From the NCBI RefSeq assembly GCF_003002815.1, contig NZ_PVTF01000014.1, forward strand, positions 62,001-126,000: a stretch of 64,000 nucleotides of DNA, read 5' to 3'. Position 1 is the first letter of the stretch. Each line of letters opens with the position of its first letter. The position numbers and the translations under genes were made by a program. This document shows, in pieces, positions 41,360 to 50,626 of this stretch. A model generated the notes under the pieces. The model was not told where the DNA came from, searched no databases, and saw only the letters and a program-made list of their open reading frames with translations. The stretch comes from Umezawaea tangerina (GTDB taxonomy: Bacteria > Actinomycetota > Actinomycetes > Mycobacteriales > Pseudonocardiaceae).

Positions 41360-42538
41360 TCAGTTGGTTGTGTCCGAGCGGACTTCGAAGGTGTAGCGGT
41401 CGCCGCGGAAGAGGGCGCGGACGCGTTCGACTGGGTTGGTGTTGGGGTCGCGGGTTATGCGGTGGAGCAGGAGCATGGGGGCGGCGGGGGTGGTGGCGAG
41501 CAGGCGGGCTTCGCGGGGGGAGGCGAGGACGGTTTCGACCTGTTCGTCGGTGCTGGTGGGGATGGTGAAGTAGCGGTCGCGGAGGCAGTCGAGCAGTGGG
41601 AGTTCCGCGTCGAAGACCTCGATGAGGTCGGGGAAGCGCTTGGCCGAGAGGTAGCTGGACTCCAGGGACATGGGTTCGTCGTCGACGAGCATCAGGCGTT
41701 CGATGTGGATGACCGGGTCGCCGGGGTCGAGGTCGAGGTCGTGGGCGAGCTCGGCGTCGGCCGCGAGTTGTTCGGCGGTGACGAGGCGGCGGGTGTGGCT
41801 GGGTTCGCCGGTGCCGGTCTCGCGGCTGGGGACGCCCAGCGGGCGGACGAGCTTGGGGGGTGCGACGAAGGTGCCGCTGCCCTGCTTGCGCCGGACCTTG
41901 CCCTCGACGACGAGCTCGCCGATGGCCTGGCGCAGTGTCATGCGCGCGATGCCGAATTGGGCGGACAGTTCTCGCTCCGGAGGTAGGGGGGCACCTTGCC
42001 CCAGTTCCTGCATCAGGTCCAGCAAACGGGTCTTGGCGTGGTAGTAGCGCGGCACCCGACCGTCTTCGGGAATACCAGCCCGAACCGGGTCGGCCGCGCG
42101 GTGCGGGCCATCCGGGTATTCGTGCGCCTCGGCCGAGATGACCTGGTGCGATCCGTCGAGCATGCGGACCGCGGGGCGCGGAATCGCGTTCGCGAACACG
42201 ACCAGCTCACGCCCGCCGACCGGCCGGTGCAGCCTGGTGCGCAGCGTCGACATCACCATCGCGCCGCGGGTCTCCGGGCGCACCGGCGAGTCGCTGTGCC
42301 GCACCTTGAGCTCGACCCGGACCGTGTGTCCGTATTCCCGGACCGTGCGCTGCGCGACGACGGTGCCGACCGGGTGGGGCATCCGCATGACCAGAACCTG
42401 GTCGTCGTCTTCCGTCCACCACGTCCACGTCGGTGTTGTCCGCATGGACGTGCTGGTAACCAGGCCGAGGATTTCGCCGACGTCTTCCCGGCTCTCCTCG
42501 ACGACCTTCGTCGTGCGTTCTCCGGTGGGGTTGAGCAT
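41360..42538 (-). CDS. GntR/HutC-family regulator with a 150-residue N-terminal extension
   Basis: 392 residues from ATG at 42538 (AGGGAGAT upstream). The C-terminal 240 residues are an ordinary DasR-like regulator: VPRYYHAKTRLLDLMQEL, the winged helix PPERELSAQFGIARMTLRQ and GKVRRKQGSGTFVAPPKL, then a UTRA ligand domain (MSLESSYLSAKRFPDL, RALFRGDRYTFEV). The first ~150 residues (TWTWWTEDDDQVLVMRMP, GGRELVVFANAIPRPAVRM) have normal codon bias and no identity that I recognise. Relatives start near the HTH, so this is a fusion or a second domain. Ligand probably a phospho-sugar by family; target may be the divergent small gene at 43334. Confidence 0.75.
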   Translation of the reverse strand: MLNPTGERTTKVVEESREDVGEILGLVTSTSMRTTPTWTWWTEDDDQVLVMRMPHPVGTVVAQRTVREYGHTVRVELKVRHSDSPVRPETRGAMVMSTLRTRLHRPVGGRELVVFANAIPRPAVRMLDGSHQVISAEAHEYPDGPHRAADPVRAGIPEDGRVPRYYHAKTRLLDLMQELGQGAPLPPERELSAQFGIARMTLRQAIGELVVEGKVRRKQGSGTFVAPPKLVRPLGVPSRETGTGEPSHTRRLVTAEQLAADAELAHDLDLDPGDPVIHIERLMLVDDEPMSLESSYLSAKRFPDLIEVFDAELPLLDCLRDRYFTIPTSTDEQVETVLASPREARLLATTPAAPMLLLHRITRDPNTNPVERVRALFRGDRYTFEVRSDTTN

Positions 42539-43333
42539 TTGAGCCAACCATCTCCCTGACGTGGCCGAACAGGTCGGATGCGGTCAAGACATCGTTCGTG
42601 TCCCGTAGGTCCTTCAGGGTGGACGAAATCCCGCGTGATTCGACGTGCGATGGACCCTGACCTGCGCCAACGCCCATTGCCCGACCAAGGGGTCGGCAGG
42701 CCCAACCACTACCTGCCAACCCCCCGACCGGTGGGGGTGCACGTCGGTCCCTGCCACCGCGTGCACCGACGCCCCCGCGCGGAAATCCACATGCGAATAC
42801 GCGGGGACGAAGCCTTCATCGAGTAATAGGGGTGGATCCGCACGAGTCGACTGACGCCCACCTCGATCCCGGACCCACCGCCACATTAGGTGCGAAGTGA
42901 ATATCGTGCAAACCCCCTGCCCCGATGGACACGATGACCTGCCCCGATGTCCTGGATTCCGGTGAATGTGGAACAAAGTCACGGGTTCCTCACCGGTAAT
43001 GCGAAACCACCTGATACCGGAGTTTCCCAAGATTGACTTGGCAACAAGTTGTCTAGTCGGAATCCCCCACATTCCCACCGCGTTTAGCCGCGACCTGCGT
43101 GCACTTCTGCCGGTTGCCGGGCTGTACCTGTGGCCAACAGCCGGTCTTTGCGCCAAACGCTCACCGGGCACGTCCGGGTCAAGGGGCTTATGGTTCTTTG
43201 TCAAAGCCGGTGGGATGGATCACAATGACCAGGCAGGAGGAATACCGATCACCGGACAGTGTGCACGCGATCACGCAGAGGGAACACAGGCACGCGCATT
43301 TTCCGTCGACAGCCGAGCGGGAGGTGGCACCGC
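42539..43333. other. Long intergenic region upstream of the GntR gene
   Basis: About 795 bases with lower GC than the flanking genes and no credible gene. Several short open frames (for example 42966-43337 plus) lack a ribosome site and show no codon bias. It holds a palindrome at 43035-43058 and a small hairpin CCGACC/GGTCGG near 42680. It probably carries the promoters of the GntR gene and the small membrane-protein gene. Confidence 0.5.
43035..43058. promoter_or_regulatory. Candidate GntR operator
   Basis: A 24-bp imperfect palindrome, 18 of 24 positions symmetric, with outer GACT/AGTC and inner CAAC/GTTG. One half contains GTCTAG, as in HutC-subfamily sites. It lies about 280 bases before the small membrane-protein gene. 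Confidence 0.5.
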
Positions 43334-43612
43334 ATGACACCGGGAACCATCCTGCTCATCCTCGCAGGCCTCCTGACGGCAACCACCCTCTTCTTCACCA
43401 CCCGCCACCTACTCCGCCTCCGCGCCGAACGCACCAGGCTCAACCACATCCGCGCCTCCATCGCCCAGTGGCTAACCGCCGACATGGCAAACCCGCCAGA
43501 CGAGGTCACAGAACTAAAACCCCCCACCACCCCCACCAACCCCACCCGCCCAGACCCTTTCGGCTGGTTCGGCTCCGGCCCCGGCAACCACTTCAAAAGC
43601 TGGATCGCCTAA
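43334..43612 (+). CDS. Small single-TM hypothetical protein
   Basis: 92 residues from ATG at 43334, with GGGAGGTGG eight bases upstream. One membrane segment (about 4-22, GTILLILAGLLTATTLFF), a basic helix (RLRAERTRLNHIRASIAQW) and a Pro/Thr-rich tail ending GPGNHFKSWIA. The product is likely an inner-membrane protein with the tail in the cytoplasm. No family is recognised. Confidence 0.65.
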   Translation: MTPGTILLILAGLLTATTLFFTTRHLLRLRAERTRLNHIRASIAQWLTADMANPPDEVTELKPPTTPTNPTRPDPFGWFGSGPGNHFKSWIA

Positions 43613-43694
43613 CCCACCAGCACCCCCAGCCCGTCCGACAGTCCGACGGCGAACCCGAGCAAGCGCCACCCCACCCCACCCACCCCACCCCGTT

Positions 43695-43869
43695 GGGCGC
43701 AGCCCGCCAGCGCGCATCCGGCGCGGAGCGCCTGGGGCCTTGTCGGCGCCAGCCGATGCCTGGTCCGCCGCGAAGCGCGGATGCCTTGTCCAAGGGCGAA
43801 GCCGAGGATGCCTTGTCGGGCGCAGCCCGATGCCCTGTCGAGCGCAGCTCGATGTCTGGCGAAGCCAGA
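43695..43869. repeat. Array of short hairpin units, copy 1
   Basis: Eight successive small palindromes at 43695-43705, 43720-43732, 43743-43756, 43764-43781, 43789-43808, 43816-43830, 43838-43852 and 43855-43869. Most fit a pattern TGTC-NN-GC-G(C/A)A-GC-NN-GATGCC, in which the arm bases vary in compensating fashion (TCGGGC/GCCCGA, TCGAGC/GCTCGA, TCTGGC/GCCAGA) while the loop GCA or GAA and the flanks stay constant. The first three units recur nearly unchanged in copy 2 (61697-61774). Confidence 0.85.
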
Positions 43870-43901
43870 TCCCCTCCCGCCCCCGATACACAGCGCCCTC
43901 C

Positions 43902-43958
43902 TGCCTTGCCCTGTCTTGTCAAGATGGCTTTATCATCTTGACAAGACAGGGCAAGGCA
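43902..43958. terminator. 25-bp perfect hairpin, copy 1
   Basis: Arms 43902-43926 and 43934-43958 are perfectly complementary over 25 bp with a 7-base loop. It lies between the convergent small-protein and VanZ genes and directly follows the hairpin array. It shares the TTGTCAAGA arm core with the second copy at 61846-61904. Bidirectional termination is the likely role. Confidence 0.85.
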
Positions 43959-44133
43959 TTGAGACAATCGCGCGCCGGGGGCCGGGCTTCGCCAGAGGGT
44001 GGGCACCCCAGAACTCTCACGAGGGCCGGAACACGCACAAGTGGGCACGCGCCGCGCTACACCAGCGGCAGGACAGCCGGAACCGGGCTCCACGGGACCA
44101 GCACCACGAACCAAACCCCACAGAAAGCACCCC

Positions 44134-45288
44134 TCAAGACCGCCTCCCAGCCACCCGCCTCTCCCGAACCCTCTCCCGAACCCTCTCCCGAACCCCACCC
44201 ACCCGAACTCCCGAACCCCCACGCCCAAGATCCCCACGCCCCAACACCCCACGGGTCCCCGCCACCCGCTCATGCCACCCCAACTGGTCCCGCCGAAACG
44301 CCGGCACCGCGAACACCCCCAGGAACACCAACGCCACCGCCAGCAGGTCCACCCCGAACCCCGTCCAACTGCTCAACCTCGGCGACAGCAGCACCGCGTA
44401 GGCCACCAACCCGGTGACCCCCAACGCCTCGCGGACGAGAACCCGCAACGGATCCGCCCGGCCCCCGTCCAACCGCCGCACCCGGTACCGCATCAACCAG
44501 CTGCCCACCGTCCACCCACCCGTCGCAACGGGCAGCACGACCCTCATCACCACGGCCAGCGCGACCTGCAGCCACGCGTTGTCCGGGACCAGCAGCCGTG
44601 CCACCACCAGGAACACCAGCGCGTCGGCCACCAGCGCCAGCGCCTTGCGCGGCACGCTCACCGTCCCCGGCCGGGCCACCGCCTCCTCCGCCTCGGGCAG
44701 CGCGGGTACCACGATCGCGACCGGTGCGACCATCCACCCGATCAGGGAGCCGGACGTGTTCGAGATCAGGTCGTCGACGTCGGAGATGCGGTACGGGCAC
44801 GGGTAGATGCCGAAGTTCCCGGTGTACTGCACGACCTCCACGATCAGCGAGATGCCGAGCCCGATGAACACCGTGGCCAGCACGCCCTTGCCGTACGCCT
44901 TGTGCAGCACGACGCCCAGCGGGACGAACAGCGCGGCGTTGAAGGCCTGCTGGACGAACGCGGTCGACGTGGCCATCGCGACGATGCCGGACCTGCCGTA
45001 GGCGGACATGTTGGCGCGCATGTCGGTCACCCACTGGAACGGGACGGTGGAGAGCATCTGGTCGCCGTTGCACAGGTTCGCGCGGTTCGGGAACGGCAGG
45101 AAGATCAGGGCGAGCGCGACCAGGCCGTAGGCGAGCAACCCGTACAGCACCAGCGCGCGGCGCGGCTCGATGCGGCCGAAGCGGTAGTAGTGCAGCGCCA
45201 CCAGGGGGAGCAGGATCAGCGCGCCGACACCCACGAAGGCCAGGAAGCCCGTGCGGATGTTCTCCAGGTACGAACTCAGCATGTCCAT
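44134..45288 (-). CDS. VanZ-RDD membrane protein
   Basis: 384 residues from ATG at 45288 (ATG at 45282 also possible). N-terminal VanZ-like domain (about 1-190: FVPLGVVLHKAYGKG, LIVEVVQYTGNFGIYPCPYRISD split around the motif, and DDLISNTSGSLIGW). An RDD domain with three membrane segments follows (about 205-350: LVADALVFLVVARLLV, WTVGSWLMRYRVRRLDG). The tail carries three RERV-type repeats (12-bp DNA repeats near 44160-44196) and is Arg/Gly-rich. VanZ relatives affect teicoplanin susceptibility; the role of VanZ-RDD fusions is unknown. Confidence 0.8.
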   Translation of the reverse strand: MDMLSSYLENIRTGFLAFVGVGALILLPLVALHYYRFGRIEPRRALVLYGLLAYGLVALALIFLPFPNRANLCNGDQMLSTVPFQWVTDMRANMSAYGRSGIVAMATSTAFVQQAFNAALFVPLGVVLHKAYGKGVLATVFIGLGISLIVEVVQYTGNFGIYPCPYRISDVDDLISNTSGSLIGWMVAPVAIVVPALPEAEEAVARPGTVSVPRKALALVADALVFLVVARLLVPDNAWLQVALAVVMRVVLPVATGGWTVGSWLMRYRVRRLDGGRADPLRVLVREALGVTGLVAYAVLLSPRLSSWTGFGVDLLAVALVFLGVFAVPAFRRDQLGWHERVAGTRGVLGRGDLGRGGSGVRVGGVRERVRERVRERRVAGRRS

Positions 45289-45351
45289 CCGTTCCACAGG
45301 GTTGTCCCGCGTCCTTACCCCCGGACCGGCCCGGCGAAACGTGGATGGGCG

Positions 45352-46548
45352 CTAGTTCCCGCGCATGGCGTGCGCGGCCGCGGCCAACCGGGCGATGCCG
45401 ACGTCGATGTCAGGTTCGCGGACCCGGCTGAAGGACAGCCGCAGGTGCTCGTGGTCGACCCGGTCGGCGAAGAACCCCGCGCCCGGCACGAACGCCACCG
45501 AGGCCTCCCGCGCCCGTGCGGCGAGCGCGGTGGTGTCGACGCCGGGCAGGTGCAGCCAGGTGAAGAAGCCGCCGCGCGGCACGGTCCACGTGCCGAGGCC
45601 GTCGACGTGCTCGCCGAGCGCGGCGAGCATCAGCTCCGCCCGGCCGCGGTAGAGCTCGCGGGCCCGCGGCAGGTGGGTGTCGAAGTGCCCGGCGCGCAGG
45701 AACTCCTCCAGCATCCGCTGGCCGAGCGCCCCGGCGCACTGGTCGGAGTTCTGCTTGGCCACCACCAGCCGCGCGACGACCTCGGCCGGTCCGGCGGCCC
45801 AGCCGAGCCGGACGCCGGGGAAGAACGTCTTCGAGAACGTGCCGATCTGCACGACCACGTCCGGGTTCAGCGACCACAGGCTGGGGTGGCGCTCGTCGGT
45901 GAACCCGAGCTGCCGGTAGGCGACGTCCTCGACGACCAGCACGCCGTGGCGGGCGCACAGCTCGACCAGCGCGGTCCGGCGTTCGGCCGACAGCTGGCGG
46001 CCGCTGGGGTTCTGGTGGTCCGGGATCGTGTACAGCAGCTTCGGCACCACGTCCGAGGACGCCAGCAGCGCGGCCAGCGCCTCGACGTCCAGCCCATCGT
46101 CGTCCATCGGCACGCCGCGCAGCACAGGGTCGAACGCGGCGAACCCGGACACCGCGCCGAGGTAGCTCGGCTCCTCGACCAGCACGACGTCACCGGGGTC
46201 GAGCACGGACCTCGCGATCAGCGTGACCGCGTCGATGCCGCCGCTGGTGATCATCAGCTCGTCGTCGGACGGCCGGTGCCCCTGTTCGGCGGCCAGCAGG
46301 CCGGCCACCGCGTGGCGGGTGCTCTCGACACCTTCGCTCGGCGCGTACTGCAACGCGATGGCGGCGTCCTCGGCCATCAGGTCGCGGGCGATGTCCGCGA
46401 CCGTCGAGGTGGGGAAGATCCCCAGTTCGGGGAAACCGCCGGAGAAGTTGACGACCCCGCGCGCGTTGGCCAGCGCCAGGATGCCGCCGAGCAGGTCCTG
46501 CTGGGTGCGGGTGCGCGCCGCGAGCCTGGTCGACCAGTCGATGCCCAT
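45352..46548 (-). CDS. PLP-dependent aminotransferase (class I/II, 2-aminoadipate type)
   Basis: 398 residues. PLP Lys in GTFSKTFFPGVRLGW. Other features are SGGFPELGIFP near the N-terminus, LQYAPSEGVESTRHAVA, TSGGIDAVTL, TIPDHQNPSG (PLP-ring Asn/Asp) and the C-terminal Arg in LRLSFSRV. It resembles LysN/ARO8-type transaminases and the catalytic half of MocR regulators, but no HTH domain is attached. It follows the SARP gene on the same strand after 19 bases and probably shares its mRNA. Substrate not assignable. Confidence 0.85.
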   Translation of the reverse strand: MGIDWSTRLAARTRTQQDLLGGILALANARGVVNFSGGFPELGIFPTSTVADIARDLMAEDAAIALQYAPSEGVESTRHAVAGLLAAEQGHRPSDDELMITSGGIDAVTLIARSVLDPGDVVLVEEPSYLGAVSGFAAFDPVLRGVPMDDDGLDVEALAALLASSDVVPKLLYTIPDHQNPSGRQLSAERRTALVELCARHGVLVVEDVAYRQLGFTDERHPSLWSLNPDVVVQIGTFSKTFFPGVRLGWAAGPAEVVARLVVAKQNSDQCAGALGQRMLEEFLRAGHFDTHLPRARELYRGRAELMLAALGEHVDGLGTWTVPRGGFFTWLHLPGVDTTALAARAREASVAFVPGAGFFADRVDHEHLRLSFSRVREPDIDVGIARLAAAAHAMRGN

Positions 46549-46567
46549 GCGTTGCGCCCCTGTCGTC

Positions 46568-49500
46568 CTAGGCCGTGGTGACGCAGCGGTCCGCGTACCG
46601 GTCGAGCACCTGGCGGGTCACGCTCAGGCGCGAGTCCACCTCCAGCTTCTGCAGCAGCCGCGTCACGTGCACCTGCACGGTGTTGCGGGACATGCTCAGC
46701 CGGGTCGCGATGTCGGAGTTCGGCCAGCCGGCCGCCACCAGGTCGGCCACCCGCTGCTCGATCTGGTCCAGCGGTCGCCCGTCGGCCGCGCCGCGACCGC
46801 CGACCCGCCACCGGATGCCGAACGGCTTGAGCCGCGACTCGGCCCGGCGCACGTCCCACGCGGCCCCGAGTCCGGTGTAGACGGTCAGCGCGTCGTAGAA
46901 CGCCGCGTGCGCGTCCTCGGTGCGGTCACCGGCGGCCAGCAGGACCGCCCGGTCCTCGGACACCGCCGCGAGCTCGACCTTGCGCCCCACCGAGCTGAAG
47001 TGCTTGGCCACCGGGACCAGCGCGTCCGGGTCGCGTTCGATCAGCCCCTGGCACCAGATCGCCGCGATCGTCGCCCGCGCGGGCCCGACCTCCTGGTCCG
47101 CGCCGAGGTGGCACGCCGCCAGCGCGGCCTCCGCCAGGTCGGGCTCGCCCTGCTCCAGCGCGAGCCGCGCGAGCCGGGGCAGCCACTGGTGGTTCGGCAC
47201 CATCCTGGGGTAGTCGTCGGCCAGCAGCGGCAGCAGCGCGCGCAGCGCCTCGTCCGGCCTGCCGCGCTGCTCGGCGGAGACCGACAGCGCCATCGCCAGG
47301 AAGTCGTCGCGGATCCCGACCGGCGCCGCGGGCTGGTCCACCGCCGTCTTGAGGTGCGTCTCCAACGCCGCCGAGTCGTCGCGGTGCGCGGCGACCAGCG
47401 CCTTCACCCCGTGCAGCAACCGGATCGAGCCGTGCTGGCGCACGCCGTGGAAGGTGATCTCCGGGCGGTCCCGCACCACGCCGTCCAGCTCGGCCAGCGC
47501 CTCGTCCCACCGGCCGAGCCAGTAGTGGTGCACGGCCAGCGGGATGTGCGGTCCGTCGGTGAGGCCGCGCAGGGTGACCAGGTGCCGGGCCGCCTCCAGG
47601 GTCCGGTCCGCCGCGTCGAGGTCGTCGAGGTTCTGCAGCGTGAAGACCTTGTCCTCCAGCAGGCACAGCTCCAGGTCGGCCTGCGCCGGGTCGCCGGACA
47701 CGGCCGCCAGCGCGGTGTCGACGTGCTGGAGCGCCTCCTGGTGGCGACGGCGCATCGAGGCGGTCTCCCACCTCGTCTCGGCCGCGAGCGCGGGGGAGGT
47801 GCCCGCCGGGTCGCCGGGGTCGACCTCGGCCAGCAGCGCCCGGTGCCGGGCCCGCCAGTGCTCCGGCACGTCCGGGTCCGCCACGGCCTGCCGCAGCGAC
47901 TCCACGGCGCGCTGGTGCTCGCCGAGGCAGTGGTCGAAGTACGCCAGCACGAGCCGCATCTCCGCGGCGCGCTCCGGGTCGCGCGTCGTGGCCAGCACGG
48001 TCCGCACCTCGTTCACCGGCTGCTCGCCGAGCCAGAACCGCAGCCGCACCAGCCGGGTGGTGAGCGACTCCCGCGCGCTGTCGCGCAGGCTCGGGCTCTC
48101 CACGGCGTGCGCCAGCAGCTCGGCGGCGATCGCGGGGGAGCGGCCCGCGACGGCGTTCGTGTGCGACAGCAGCCACTGGGTGACCCAGGCGTCGGCCGGG
48201 ACCGGCCCGCCGAGCAGCTGCTCCGCGACCCGTTCCACGTGCGCGCCCGCGTCGTCCAGGGTCTCCGCCGACTGCCGGTGCAGGGCGACGCGCACGGTGG
48301 CCGGGATGGCCTCGTACAGGGCGCGGCGCACCAGCCCGTGGCGGAACGCGAACCGCTGGCCGGACTCCCCGATCACGCCCGCGTTGGACGCCTCCTCCAC
48401 GGCGGGCAGCAGCTCGGAGGCCTGCTTGCCCATCACGGTGGCGAGGTCGCTCAGGTCGAACTCCGCGCCCAGCAGCGCGGCCCAGCGCAGCGCGTCCCTG
48501 GTGGTGTCCTCCAGGTGGTCGAGCCGCCTGGTCACGACGGTGTTGACCGTCGGCTGCGAGGGGTACCGGCTGCGGTCGTGGGCGATCTCGGCGATGCCGT
48601 CGAACACGGCCACCGCGTCGTCGCGCACCAGCGCCTCGACGATCTCCTCCAGGTAGCGGGGGTTGCCGCCCGCGCAGTCGGCCGTGCCGAGCAGCTCGGC
48701 GCCGGGCGTGGTGCCCAGCAGCCTGCCCACCAGCTCCGTCGCGGCGCTCTCGCGCAGCGGGTCGAGCCGCAGCAGCTCGCCGCCGCCCATCGACACCACG
48801 GTCCGCAACGGGTCCAGCTCGGCCCGGCGGGGGTGCGGCCTGCACGAGCCGACGAGCAGCAGCGGCAGGTGCCTGCTCGCCTTCGCGAGCCGGTGCCACA
48901 CCAGCAGGCTGGCGTCGTCGGCCCACTGGAGGTCCTCCAGCACCAGCACGACCGGCCCGTCCTCGCACAGCTCGTCGACGAAGCCGACGACCCGGTCGAC
49001 CAGGCCGATCAGCCGGTCGACGGCCACCAGCACCGGGTCCTCCTGCTGCCACGGGTACGCGGGCTCGGCGGAGTGCCCCGGCAGCCCGGTGGCGAACTCG
49101 GCCCGGCGCGGGTCGGGCGACCGCGAGTCGATGCCGAGGCACGCCAGCACCAGGCTGAGTGGAAAGCGCCTTCCCATTTCGTCCCCGGCCTGCCAGAGCA
49201 CTTCGCAGCCCCGGTCGACGGCGTCGGCGAGGCCCGTGGCGATCAGGCCGGACTTGCCGATCCCCGGCTCGCCCTCGACCCACACCGCCGTGCCCTTGCC
49301 GTTCATCAGCTCGACGAGCGCGCCGCGCAGCGCGGCCAGCTCGGGCTCCCGGCCGACGAACACCTCCGGGTACGCCGGGATCGGCGACCGCGGCACCACG
49401 TCGGGCTGGCCGCCCGCGCGCTCGCGGGCGGCGCTGATCTCGTCGTGCACCTTGCGCAGCTTCGCGCCCGGCTCGATGCCGAGCTGGTCGACCAGGACCT

Positions 49501-50194
49501 CCCTGGTCTCCCGGAACACCTCCAGCGCCTCGTTCGCGCGGCCGGAGCGGTGCAGCGCCTGCATGAGCAGCGCCCTCGGCGTCTCGCGCAGCGGGTAGGC
49601 GGTGCTCAGGTCGAACAGCTCGTCGACGGCCTCGGAGAGGTCGCCGGACTCCAGCATGATCTCCGCGCGCCGTTCCAGGACGTCCAGGTGCAGCTCCGCG
49701 AGCCTGCCCCGGTGCAGCGCGGCGAACGGCCCGTCGATGCCGGTGAGCGCCTCGCCCCGCCACAGCACGAGCGCCGCGTCCAGCGCGGCCCGCGCGCCCG
49801 CCGCGTCCCGGCGGTCCCAGCACTGCTGCGCGGCCTCGCGCAGCCGGTCGAACTCGCGCACGTCCAGCAGGCCGGGTTCCAGCCGCAGGCTGTAGCCGGA
49901 CCCGGCGGACACCAGCATCTGACCGCCGGTCCACTTGGAACGGACGGGTTCGAGCGCGCGCCGCAGCCGGGAGACGTAGGTGTAGAGGCTGCTGTCGACG
50001 GCGCCGGGCGGCGACTCGCCCCAGATGGCGTCGACCAGCTCCTCGCGGGACACCACCTGGTTCGCGCGCATGGCGAGCACGGTGAACAGGGCGCGCTGCC
50101 GGGCCGAGCCGAGCGCCAGCTCCGCGTCCCCGCGCCAGGCGCGGACCGCGCCCAGCAGCTGGACCCGCAGCGGTTCGGCCAACTCCGTCGACAT
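46568..50194 (-). CDS. SARP-LAL hybrid regulator (BTAD, AAA ATPase, LuxR HTH) 1
   Basis: 1208 residues from ATG at 50194 (GGGAGCGG upstream). Order of domains: OmpR-type winged helix (about 1-100), BTAD (about 105-255), AAA_16/STAND ATPase with Walker A EGEPGIGKSGL (about 308) and Walker B VVLVLEDLQWADD, a long TPR-like region, and a C-terminal LuxR HTH (about 1145-1200, QRVADLVAAGWPNSDIATRLSMS). Activators of this class switch on antibiotic clusters. No such cluster lies in the window. Same layout as the gene at 51529-55224, suggesting duplication. Confidence 0.9.
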   Translation of the reverse strand: MSTELAEPLRVQLLGAVRAWRGDAELALGSARQRALFTVLAMRANQVVSREELVDAIWGESPPGAVDSSLYTYVSRLRRALEPVRSKWTGGQMLVSAGSGYSLRLEPGLLDVREFDRLREAAQQCWDRRDAAGARAALDAALVLWRGEALTGIDGPFAALHRGRLAELHLDVLERRAEIMLESGDLSEAVDELFDLSTAYPLRETPRALLMQALHRSGRANEALEVFRETREVLVDQLGIEPGAKLRKVHDEISAARERAGGQPDVVPRSPIPAYPEVFVGREPELAALRGALVELMNGKGTAVWVEGEPGIGKSGLIATGLADAVDRGCEVLWQAGDEMGRRFPLSLVLACLGIDSRSPDPRRAEFATGLPGHSAEPAYPWQQEDPVLVAVDRLIGLVDRVVGFVDELCEDGPVVLVLEDLQWADDASLLVWHRLAKASRHLPLLLVGSCRPHPRRAELDPLRTVVSMGGGELLRLDPLRESAATELVGRLLGTTPGAELLGTADCAGGNPRYLEEIVEALVRDDAVAVFDGIAEIAHDRSRYPSQPTVNTVVTRRLDHLEDTTRDALRWAALLGAEFDLSDLATVMGKQASELLPAVEEASNAGVIGESGQRFAFRHGLVRRALYEAIPATVRVALHRQSAETLDDAGAHVERVAEQLLGGPVPADAWVTQWLLSHTNAVAGRSPAIAAELLAHAVESPSLRDSARESLTTRLVRLRFWLGEQPVNEVRTVLATTRDPERAAEMRLVLAYFDHCLGEHQRAVESLRQAVADPDVPEHWRARHRALLAEVDPGDPAGTSPALAAETRWETASMRRRHQEALQHVDTALAAVSGDPAQADLELCLLEDKVFTLQNLDDLDAADRTLEAARHLVTLRGLTDGPHIPLAVHHYWLGRWDEALAELDGVVRDRPEITFHGVRQHGSIRLLHGVKALVAAHRDDSAALETHLKTAVDQPAAPVGIRDDFLAMALSVSAEQRGRPDEALRALLPLLADDYPRMVPNHQWLPRLARLALEQGEPDLAEAALAACHLGADQEVGPARATIAAIWCQGLIERDPDALVPVAKHFSSVGRKVELAAVSEDRAVLLAAGDRTEDAHAAFYDALTVYTGLGAAWDVRRAESRLKPFGIRWRVGGRGAADGRPLDQIEQRVADLVAAGWPNSDIATRLSMSRNTVQVHVTRLLQKLEVDSRLSVTRQVLDRYADRCVTTA

Positions 50195-50626
50195 ACTGCG
50201 CCGCTCCCGTTCACAACGCGCACGCCCGCGCGGGCACAGCTGGTGCCAACCGCCCACTTTACCGCTCTGTGCGGGGAAAACAGCGCCCTAAAAAGGCAAC
50301 ACCGTTGACGAATGACGGGTCAACGATGAGGCTGTGGACATACCCGTCGGTACCTCGACGACTTGACGCGAAATGAGACGCGGCTTGCAAGGTTGGGACC
50401 AAGACGGCACAACGCGCGAGGCGAGAAGTGCGCGAGGGCAGGCTTCGCAGGTCAAAAGGCCATGAAGAATGATAACCGCGTGACCGAACCGGACCCCTGT
50501 GGCACGCTCTCATAGTAAGTTCACGCGGAGTCAAGACTGCGACGCGCGATGCGCGCCGGGCGTCAAGAGTTCGTAGAGGTCGCTCGCCCACACTTCGAAT
50601 CGAAAGATCGAACTGTGGAGGCACTC
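50195..50626. other. Divergent regulatory region
   Basis: 432 bases without a gene, between the SARP gene (minus) and a LuxR gene (plus). It contains a 7-bp palindrome CGTTGAC/GTCAACG (50303-50325). It also holds CATGAAGAATGATAACCGCG at 50461-50480, which matches 58496-58515 at 16 of 20 bases. TGATAA there may be a -10 element. Confidence 0.5.

Noticed and set aside
42966-43337. A 123-codon open frame before the small membrane protein
   Set aside because: No ribosome site, no codon bias, and it overlaps the start of the better supported gene at 43334.
43695-43869. CRISPR array
   Set aside because: Units are palindromic with variable arms, spacing is irregular (17-27 bases) and there are no unique spacers of constant length or cas genes.
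46223-50308. A 1361-codon open frame opposite SARP 1
   Set aside because: It is the mirror of a well-defined SARP gene; the translated sequence is low-complexity Arg/His/Gln/Val with no family motif. High-GC DNA commonly leaves the antisense frame open.
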